Below, piece by piece: positions 7,240 through 11,669 of a stretch of 11,669 nucleotides of DNA; position 1 is the stretch's first letter, and every line of letters starts with the position of its first letter. Below the pieces are notes generated by a model. That model searched no databases. It worked only from the letters and a program-made list of their open reading frames with translations, and had not been told where the DNA came from. The stretch covers positions 1 to 11,669 of the forward strand of contig CATPBD010000023.1 in assembly GCA_955652265.1 (NCBI GenBank), read 5' to 3'. Source of the DNA: an uncultured Gemmatimonadaceae bacterium (GTDB taxonomy: Bacteria; Gemmatimonadota; Gemmatimonadetes; Gemmatimonadales; Gemmatimonadaceae). The position numbers were made by a program, and so were the translations under genes.

Positions 7240-7514
7240 TAACCGTCGAGCTGCCAAACGTTCTGTGCTCGTACACGGAAGACAACCCCTCGCTCGTGCT
7301 AGAGGAGCCGTGCCACACAGTTCGCGACGCGCTCGTCGCGCTTGGTCGGAGATCACCCGGAGCACTCGACCGGATCATGGACGAGCGTGGAGACGTAAGG
7401 CGTCACGTCAACCTGTTTGTCAATGGCGAGAATGTTCGCTTTCTCGAGGGCCTGAGCACCCCCGTCCAGAGCGGCGCCACGATATTCGTGCTCGCTGCGG
7501 TGAGCGGCGGATAA
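7236..7514 (+). CDS. MoaD/ThiS-like beta-grasp (ubiquitin-like) protein ending in Gly-Gly
   Basis: 92 residues. It shows the small sulfur-carrier layout: an N-terminal strand MITVELPNVL, a helix around 28-38 (TVRDALVALG), the strand NLFVNGENVRF at 59-69, the PVQSGATIFVLAAVSGG ending, and a terminal Gly-Gly that in this fold is adenylated and thiocarboxylated or conjugated by an E1-like enzyme. The start was set at ATG 7236 because it overlaps the propeller stop (ATGA) and gives the family-like N-terminus; an in-frame upstream start at 7206 would add ten unconserved residues. No moaE, thiG, thiF or JAB-domain gene is in the window, so it need not serve molybdopterin or thiamine synthesis. The tight coupling to the propeller gene suggests that the two products act together. 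Function is inferred from fold only. Confidence 0.88.
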   Translation: MITVELPNVLCSYTEDNPSLVLEEPCHTVRDALVALGRRSPGALDRIMDERGDVRRHVNLFVNGENVRFLEGLSTPVQSGATIFVLAAVSGG

Positions 7515-7523
7515 CGGCATTAG

Positions 7524-8324
7524 GTGAAGCTCAAGCCGGTCGCTCCCAAAGGCTCGATCAAGCTCGACGACGCGCAAGCGCGGGTTCGCGGTCCAGTCAA
7601 GGGTGGTAAGGCGCTCGAGCGCGCGACAGAAAAGCACGTCAAGCGAATCTCCGAGCTGCAGCGTGTTCTCTATGCAGATGGCAGATATGCGTTGCTCATC
7701 GTCCTGCAGGGTCGGGACGCTGCGGGCAAGGACGGCACGATTCGAAAGGTGTTCACCGCGGTTAATCCGCAGGGCTGCAACGTCGCAAGCTTCAAGGCAC
7801 CTACGGAGCTAGAGCAGCGGCACGACTTCCTATGGCGGGTGCACGCGCAGGTGCCAGCTCGCGGGATGATTGGCATCTTCAACCGGTCGCACTACGAAGA
7901 TGTGCTCGTCCCACGTGTCCGAGGCTCGATCACGAAAAAAGAGTGGACTGCGCGCTACGATGAAATCAACGACTTCGAGGAGATGCTGACCCGCAACGGC
8001 GTCGTCATCCTGAAGTTCATGCTACACGTATCGCGTGACGAGCAAAAGCGACGATTGATGGAACGGCTCGCCGATGAGACGAAGAACTGGAAGTTTCGGG
8101 TCGGTGATCTCGAGGACAGGGCGAATTGGGACGACTTCACCAAAGCCTACGAGGCGGCCCTCCGTCACACGAGCACGAAGGCGGCGCCCTGGTACATCGT
8201 TCCCGCGGACGACAAGGATGTTCGCGACTGGCTGGTCGCGCGCAGGATTGCGGATGCACTGGAGAAGCTGGACCTCAAATACCCGCCCGCCGATCCGGCC
8301 GTGCTGGCGATCCATATTAAATGA
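7524..8324 (+). CDS. ppk2: Polyphosphate kinase 2 family: polyphosphate-nucleotide phosphotransferase
   Basis: 266 residues. It transfers phosphate between inorganic polyphosphate and nucleotides. Visible are Walker A GRDAAGKDG at 63-71, NPQGCNVASFKAPT (81-94), DFLWRVH (101-107), Walker B with IFNRSHYEDV at 118-127, the lid-region helix around KKEWTARYDEINDFEEML (138-155), and KNWKFRVGDLEDRANWDDFTKAYE (187-210). The layout and the N-terminus MKLKPVAPKG fit the short single-domain enzymes related to the polyphosphate:AMP/ADP phosphotransferase group (class II/III or TIGR03709 type). Sub-class and nucleotide preference cannot be fixed by eye. The start is GTG 7524, the only one that keeps the conserved N-terminus; its ribosome binding site is weak. 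It begins nine bases after the beta-grasp gene and ends in an ATGA overlap with the next, so it belongs to the same operon. Confidence 0.93.
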   Translation: MKLKPVAPKGSIKLDDAQARVRGPVKGGKALERATEKHVKRISELQRVLYADGRYALLIVLQGRDAAGKDGTIRKVFTAVNPQGCNVASFKAPTELEQRHDFLWRVHAQVPARGMIGIFNRSHYEDVLVPRVRGSITKKEWTARYDEINDFEEMLTRNGVVILKFMLHVSRDEQKRRLMERLADETKNWKFRVGDLEDRANWDDFTKAYEAALRHTSTKAAPWYIVPADDKDVRDWLVARRIADALEKLDLKYPPADPAVLAIHIK

Positions 8325-8863
8325 CACGTTTTGCGCATGCTTCCGCCATCGCCGCGTTCATGGTGGTGTGTACCGCTGTGAGAGCGGCCCCGCAATCCCC
8401 CGTTATTGCTCACGACCCTTGGTCGGTTCTGGCTCTCCCGGAGGGTCAGCCGATCGTCTGCCGTGTGCCGGAGCAAAATCCGGCCCGGCCGCAAGCTGGG
8501 CGGGCGGTGGTTCGCGAATTCCGGTTCGGTTCACCTAGTGAGGGAATCGCGTCGTGGCCTCGCGAGATTACGGTCTTTTTCGACTCTGTGGGACACGCTG
8601 TCCTCCTCAGCGACGATGCGAACTTCGGGATACGCGGGAGTCAAAGCGTAATTGCGCAGTTCCATCCCGCTGGCGATGTAACGGGCAGGTTTATTCTGGT
8701 AACGGTCGACAGCGTAGCCTTGGCAGCCGCTCTCGCGCGAGGGGATATCGCAGGAAGCCTCGCTGCGGTCCGACCTCCGGCGCTTCGCGACCTCTCGCCC
8801 AGCGAAGGCGCGCAGGCGCGTGTACTCGCCGCGTGGCTTTGGGAGCGTCGCTGCAGTCGATGA
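8321..8863 (+). CDS. Exported hypothetical protein
   Basis: 180 residues. Residues 1-22 look like a Sec signal peptide: MTR, a hydrophobic core AIAAFMVVCTAV, then VRA before AP, giving a likely cleavage after A22. The mature part has a few strand-like stretches (AVVREFRFG, REITVFFDSVGHAVLLSD, GRFILVTVDSVALAAAL), a single cysteine near residue 47 and another near the C-terminus. I do not recognise a family. The ATGA overlap with ppk2 (8321-8324) places it in the same transcription unit, although a periplasmic product has no obvious link with cytoplasmic polyphosphate metabolism. Confidence 0.8.
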   Translation: MTRFAHASAIAAFMVVCTAVRAAPQSPVIAHDPWSVLALPEGQPIVCRVPEQNPARPQAGRAVVREFRFGSPSEGIASWPREITVFFDSVGHAVLLSDDANFGIRGSQSVIAQFHPAGDVTGRFILVTVDSVALAAALARGDIAGSLAAVRPPALRDLSPSEGAQARVLAAWLWERRCSR

Positions 8864-9006
8864 TTTCCCTGCGGCATTTGGCCGGACTGCCTCTCGCGTC
8901 AACCCGCCGTTGGCGCGCATACTACTACCTCGGTTACGACGTCGTTCCCGCGTGCAATGAATCCGAGTACCCGTCGGACACCAACGCATCAAAGGAGGTT
9001 TCATGA
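8860..9006 (+). CDS. Possible 48-residue small ORF bridging two genes
   Basis: An ATG at 8860 overlaps the preceding stop as ATGA, and the frame closes with a TGA that overlaps the next gene's ATG, again as ATGA. The product, starting [14 protein letters not shown], is basic at first and acidic/polar later, with no recognised domain and no membrane segment. By hand count about 33 of 48 third positions are G or C, higher than first and second positions, as in real genes here. Against it: no clear ribosome binding site in front of 8860, no known homologue, and the strong Shine-Dalgarno of the next gene lies in its last codons. It may equally be untranslated leader. Confidence 0.25.
   Translation: MISLRHLAGLPLASTRRWRAYYYLGYDVVPACNESEYPSDTNASKEVS
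8864..9002 (+). other. 139-nt inter-gene region: leader of the membrane protein gene or small ORF
   Basis: This is the longest stretch without an established gene. It may hold a promoter: TTGGCG at 8910-8915 followed after 18 bases by TTACGA at 8934-8939, a weak match. No hairpin with a T-run marks an end for the upstream operon. The last bases carry the Shine-Dalgarno sequence for the gene at 9003. Confidence 0.3.
8991..8999 (+). promoter_or_regulatory. Near-perfect Shine-Dalgarno sequence
   Basis: AAAGGAGGT matches nine bases of the complement of the bacterial 16S rRNA 3' end, an unusually strong site in this window. It sits three bases before the ATG at 9003, fixing that start and predicting efficient translation of the membrane protein. 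Confidence 0.85.
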
Positions 9007-9563
9007 GAGGGCTCTTAATGCTGTGGCTCCCGATCCTGCTGTCAGCGATCCTCGTCTTCGTCGTGAGTGGCGTCATCCACATGGTTTTGCCCTGGCACAA
9101 GAACGACTATCGGAGGGTGCCGAACGAGGACCAGGTGAGAAATGCTCTCCGACCAATGGCGATTCCGCCGGGTGACTACATGGTCCCCCGGCCGACCGGT
9201 AGAGATGAAATGCGCTCTCCGGAGTTCGCCGAAAAACTGAAACAAGGTCCGAACATGATGCTCACGGTTCTGCCCAGCGGGCCCATTTCGATGAGGAAGA
9301 GCTTCATACTGTGGTTCCTCTTCGCCCTGATAGTGAGTGCGTTTGCCGGGTACGTGGCGGGGAGTGCTCTACCCGCCGGCGCGTCATACCGGGCCGTCTT
9401 CCATTGGGTCGGAATCACCGCATTCATCGGGTACGCAGTCGCGCTCTGGCAGGACTCGATTTGGTACGGCCGCTCGTGGGGCATAACTGGCAAGGCGACG
9501 GTGGATGGATTGATCTACGCACTTCTCACGGCTGGCACGTTCGGATGGCTGTGGCCGCGGTAG
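9003..9563 (+). CDS. Conserved membrane protein of unknown function, four predicted helices
   Basis: 186 residues. Hydrophobic segments lie at about 3-25, 100-122, 131-150 and 166-185. Between the first and second is a soluble loop of some 70 residues with the ordered motifs [16 protein letters not shown] (28-43), PPGDYMVP (55-62) and [13 protein letters not shown] (72-84). The combination of HKNDY, PNED, PGDYM and [12 protein letters not shown] (148-159) matches, from memory, a family of bacterial membrane proteins seen in Acidobacteriota, Gemmatimonadota and some Proteobacteria that has no assigned function. The first helix may act as an uncleaved signal anchor. A near-perfect ribosome binding site precedes the start. 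It is followed after a short gap by the exporter gene. Confidence 0.88.
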   Translation: MRGLLMLWLPILLSAILVFVVSGVIHMVLPWHKNDYRRVPNEDQVRNALRPMAIPPGDYMVPRPTGRDEMRSPEFAEKLKQGPNMMLTVLPSGPISMRKSFILWFLFALIVSAFAGYVAGSALPAGASYRAVFHWVGITAFIGYAVALWQDSIWYGRSWGITGKATVDGLIYALLTAGTFGWLWPR

Positions 9564-9654
9564 GTCAAACGCGCATATTGCTCGATCTACGGGAGCGTTA
9601 GAAGCGTCGAAGTCCAGCCGTTGGACCCTGGTCGCGACGATCCTCGCGTCGAGC
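9564..9654 (+). other. 91 nt upstream of exporter start that reads as its missing N-terminus
   Basis: The frame of the exporter stays open back to a TGA at 9511-9513. From 9601 it encodes SKSSRWTLVATILASS directly before the annotated methionine, which is the expected start of the first transmembrane helix of DHA2 exporters. No ATG, GTG or TTG exists in that frame between 9514 and 9655. Candidates for the real start are an ATT at 9577, a CTG at 9628, or a TTG at 9578 in another frame if a base is missing from the sequence. A GGGAG at 9591-9595 is the only ribosome-binding-like element. Confidence 0.55.
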
Positions 9655-11139
9655 ATGACGTTCATCGACGGGACAGTCGTCAACGTCGCGTTACCGGCGT
9701 TGCAGGCCGACCTCCACGCCACGATCACGGACGTTCAGTGGGTGGTCGAAGCGTACGCTCTGTTCCTGGGGGCGTTGCTCCTCGTCGGCGGGGCAATGGG
9801 CGATCAGCTCGGCCGCAAGCGCGTGTTTCTTTTCGGCGTCGTCTCTTTCACGGCCGCTTCGATTCTCTGCGGCCTCGCGACGTCCGCGCGCCTGCTGATA
9901 ATAGCCCGAGCGCTGCAGGGCGTGGGGGCGGCATTCCTGGTGCCCGGAAGTCTGGCCATCATCAGCGCAACGTTCAGTGATGCGGACCGCGGCCGGGCTA
10001 TCGGAACGTGGTCTGGATTCAGCGCAATCACGACGGCGATCGGACCCGTCGTCGGCGGCTGGCTGATCGAACACGTGAGCTGGCGCGCGGCTTTCTTCTT
10101 GAACGTCCCGCTGGCCGCGATTGTCGTGGCGCTGTCGCTTCGGTTCATGCACGAGAGCCGCGATCCTTCGCGCACGGCGCGGATTGATTGGAGCGGCGCG
10201 CTTCTTGGCGTCGTCGGACTGGGCGGGATCGTATTCGGCTTACTCGAATGGCCGCCGCTTGGACCCAGCCACCCGCTGGTGATCGGCTCGCTGGTGATCG
10301 GTGCGCTTTGCCTCGGGCTGCTCGTGATCGTGGAGCGTCGCGCGCGAAACCCGATGATGCCACTGGATCTGTTCCGTTCGCGCACGTTCACGCTCGCGAA
10401 CGTTCTGACGCTGCTGCTATATGGGGCGCTGGGAGTCGTCCTCTTCCTGCTCCCACTCTACATGATTCAAGTCCGCCACTATTCCGCTACGGCGACCGGG
10501 GCGGCGCTGGTTCCGCTGGCGATAATCATGTTCTCGCTGTCACGATGGGCTGGGGGGCTCGTGGTGCGGGTCGGGCCAAAGCTTCCCCTCACCATTGGCC
10601 CTGCCATTGCCGCGCTCGGCGTCGGCTTGTTCGCGCGAGCTGAACTCAGCGGTTCCTACTGGTCGACTATTTTCCCCGCCGTTTGCCTACTCGGCATCGG
10701 GATGACGATCACCGTCGCGCCGTTGACGACGACGGTGATGGCCGCGGTCGCCAGCCACCGCGCGGGAGTCGCCTCCGGAATCAACAATACGGTTTCACGA
10801 GTCGCTGGACTTCTCGCGATCGCGGTGTTCGGCGTCCTGCTGGCGCACAGATTCGATACAGAAGTCACACTGCGCCTCGACCATCTGGCACTGCCGCCGG
10901 CAGCACGAGCGCAGATCGGAAACGAGCTCCCAAAGATGGCTGGGGCTGAGCTGAAGAATGTGGCCATCGAGCCGGGACAACGAGCTGCTGTTCAGCCGTC
11001 CATCGACGAGGCATTCGTGTCCGGATTCCGGCTGGTGATTATCGGGGCGGCAATTCTCGCACTCGCGGCGGGAGCGTTCGGCGCCGGGATTCGCAACGGC
11101 GGCCGGCAACTAGAGCGGGGAAAAACATCAGTAGCGTAA
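9655..11139 (+). CDS. DHA2-type (14-helix) major facilitator superfamily drug exporter
   Basis: 494 residues from the only standard start; the true protein probably begins upstream (see the 9564-9654 entry), because this start cuts off the first half of transmembrane helix 1. Family motifs are clear: FIDGTVVNVALPAL (3-16), motif A GAMGDQLGRKR (46-56), LQGVGAAFLVPGSLAII (88-103), the antiporter motif C IGPVVGGWL (129-137), and SWRAAFFLNVP (142-152). About 14 hydrophobic segments follow, with a polar loop of some 55 residues (about 405-460) before the last helix, typical of DHA2/EmrB-QacA proteins. These are inner-membrane proton antiporters that expel amphipathic compounds. No EmrA-like membrane-fusion gene or TetR-type regulator is adjacent in the window, so substrate and partner are unknown. 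Confidence 0.9.
   Translation: MTFIDGTVVNVALPALQADLHATITDVQWVVEAYALFLGALLLVGGAMGDQLGRKRVFLFGVVSFTAASILCGLATSARLLIIARALQGVGAAFLVPGSLAIISATFSDADRGRAIGTWSGFSAITTAIGPVVGGWLIEHVSWRAAFFLNVPLAAIVVALSLRFMHESRDPSRTARIDWSGALLGVVGLGGIVFGLLEWPPLGPSHPLVIGSLVIGALCLGLLVIVERRARNPMMPLDLFRSRTFTLANVLTLLLYGALGVVLFLLPLYMIQVRHYSATATGAALVPLAIIMFSLSRWAGGLVVRVGPKLPLTIGPAIAALGVGLFARAELSGSYWSTIFPAVCLLGIGMTITVAPLTTTVMAAVASHRAGVASGINNTVSRVAGLLAIAVFGVLLAHRFDTEVTLRLDHLALPPAARAQIGNELPKMAGAELKNVAIEPGQRAAVQPSIDEAFVSGFRLVIIGAAILALAAGAFGAGIRNGGRQLERGKTSVA
10276..10305 (+). repeat. 15-bp tandem duplication in the exporter gene
   Basis: Two adjacent 15-base units (starting CTGGTGATCGG at 10276 and 10291) differ at two positions and encode LVIGS-LVIGA in a transmembrane helix. 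It keeps the frame and is probably a small slippage product. Confidence 0.5.
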
Positions 11140-11142
11140 TTC

Positions 11143-11174
11143 TTGAAGCCTCACGGAGCGCTCCGGGGCATAGG
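11143..11174 (+). promoter_or_regulatory. Candidate promoter with a central 12-bp palindrome
   Basis: A perfect palindrome CGGAGCGCTCCG occupies 11154-11165. A -35-like TTGAAG lies at 11143-11148 and a weak -10-like CATAGG at 11169-11174, giving a 20-base spacer with the palindrome near its centre. That geometry resembles operators of MerR-family activators, but the -10 match is poor and no regulator gene is in the window. It lies 48 bases before the gene at 11214. It could also be a short hairpin between genes. Confidence 0.3.
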
Positions 11175-11213
11175 TTCTGCGTCGATCGTTGAGACTGCTA
11201 ACGGGGACTAAGC

Positions 11214-11648
11214 ATGACTACCGCGACGATCGAGAATGAGCTTGTAGACCTGGAGAAACAGTATTGGCAGGCCATCAAGGACAAGGATGTGGAAGCCGCA
11301 ATGCAGCTGACAGACAGCCCCTGCATCGTCACCGGCTCCCAGGGTGTCGGGAGCATCGATCGGCAGGCAATGGCAGGAATGCTCAAGGGCGCCAGCTGGA
11401 CACTCAACGAGTTTGAATTTGTCGGCAACGTGGAAGCCCGCGCTCTCACCGATGATGTCGCTATCGTGGCTTACACGGTAAGAGAAGAGTTGACGGTGGA
11501 TGGCAAGCCTCTGACGCTCGAGGCGGCCGATGCGTCGACATGGATTCGTCGCGATGGCCGCTGGGTCTGCGCTCTACACACCGAATCGATTGCCGGCGAT
11601 CCATTCGGACGTGACCGTCAACCTATGAGGCAGGACTCCAGACGATAG
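11214..11648 (+). CDS. SnoaL-like/DUF4440 NTF2-fold protein
   Basis: 144 residues, cytoplasmic by lack of a signal peptide. The order of elements fits the nuclear-transport-factor-2 fold of SnoaL/DUF4440 proteins: an N-terminal helix with LVDLEKQYWQAIKDKDVEAAMQL (10-32), a strand at CIVTG, a helix IDRQAMAGMLK, then strands FEFVGNVEARALTDDVAIVAYTVREEL (67-93), ASTWIRRDGRWVCALHTES (107-125). In this superfamily the fold forms a cone-shaped pocket used for isomerase, hydrolase or mere ligand binding; no catalytic set can be identified here. The start is ATG 11214, with GGGGA about eight bases upstream. The gene is 74 nt from the exporter and may have its own promoter. The last 15 or so residues are polar, basic and probably disordered. 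Confidence 0.87.
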   Translation: MTTATIENELVDLEKQYWQAIKDKDVEAAMQLTDSPCIVTGSQGVGSIDRQAMAGMLKGASWTLNEFEFVGNVEARALTDDVAIVAYTVREELTVDGKPLTLEAADASTWIRRDGRWVCALHTESIAGDPFGRDRQPMRQDSRR

Positions 11649-11669
11649 CAGAATCCGCCCAGAAAAAGC

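Noticed and set aside
7236..7514. Molybdopterin synthase MoaD or thiamine ThiS proper
   Set aside because: Neither pathway has another gene in the window and the gene is coupled to a propeller instead, so only the fold is claimed.
1..11669. tRNA, rRNA, CRISPR array, insertion sequence or rho-independent terminator
   Set aside because: No cloverleaf, repeat-spacer pattern, transposase or GC-stem followed by a T-run was found by eye. A dedicated scan would be needed to exclude degenerate cases.

Overview
All recognisable genes in this window lie on the + strand. The DNA is GC-rich (clearly above 60% by eye), with GC-rich third codon positions. Gene content points to a free-living, probably soil-type bacterium of the Gemmatimonadota/Acidobacteriota kind. 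This rests on the family style of the secreted hypothetical proteins, of the 186-residue membrane protein and of the beta-propeller/MoaD pair. It is inference; no rRNA or other phylogenetic marker is present.

Region 1 (2-5939) is one tightly packed transcription unit: the C-terminal end of a HerA-like DNA-translocase ATPase, a small exported protein of unknown function, SbcD/Mre11, SbcC/Rad50, and a tandem-domain GNAT acetyltransferase. Every junction overlaps (11 nt, ATGA, GTGA, TGATG), so translation is probably coupled throughout. HerA next to Mre11-Rad50 is the arrangement known from archaeal end-resection operons. The exported protein in the middle and the acetyltransferase at the end are the odd members.

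Region 2 (6031-8863) follows a 91-nt gap. It encodes a six-Asp-box beta-propeller protein with a lysine-rich N-terminal tail, a 92-residue MoaD/ThiS-type beta-grasp protein ending in Gly-Gly, a polyphosphate kinase 2 family phosphotransferase, and an exported hypothetical protein. Junctions are ATGA, a 9-nt gap, and ATGA. No E1/ThiF-like activating enzyme and no molybdopterin or thiamine gene is visible, so the role of the beta-grasp protein is open.

Region 3 (about 8864-11648) holds a possible 48-codon small ORF that overlaps both neighbours by ATGA, a conserved four-helix membrane protein with a near-perfect Shine-Dalgarno sequence, a DHA2-type major facilitator exporter whose conserved N-terminus runs upstream of its only standard start codon, and a SnoaL/DUF4440-like NTF2-fold protein. 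A 12-bp perfect palindrome precedes the last gene.

No tRNA, rRNA, CRISPR array, insertion sequence or convincing rho-independent terminator was seen. No gene-free stretch exceeds 150 bases. The best candidates for something undescribed are the bacterial HerA-(exported protein)-Mre11-Rad50-GNAT operon and the propeller plus ubiquitin-like pair linked to PPK2.
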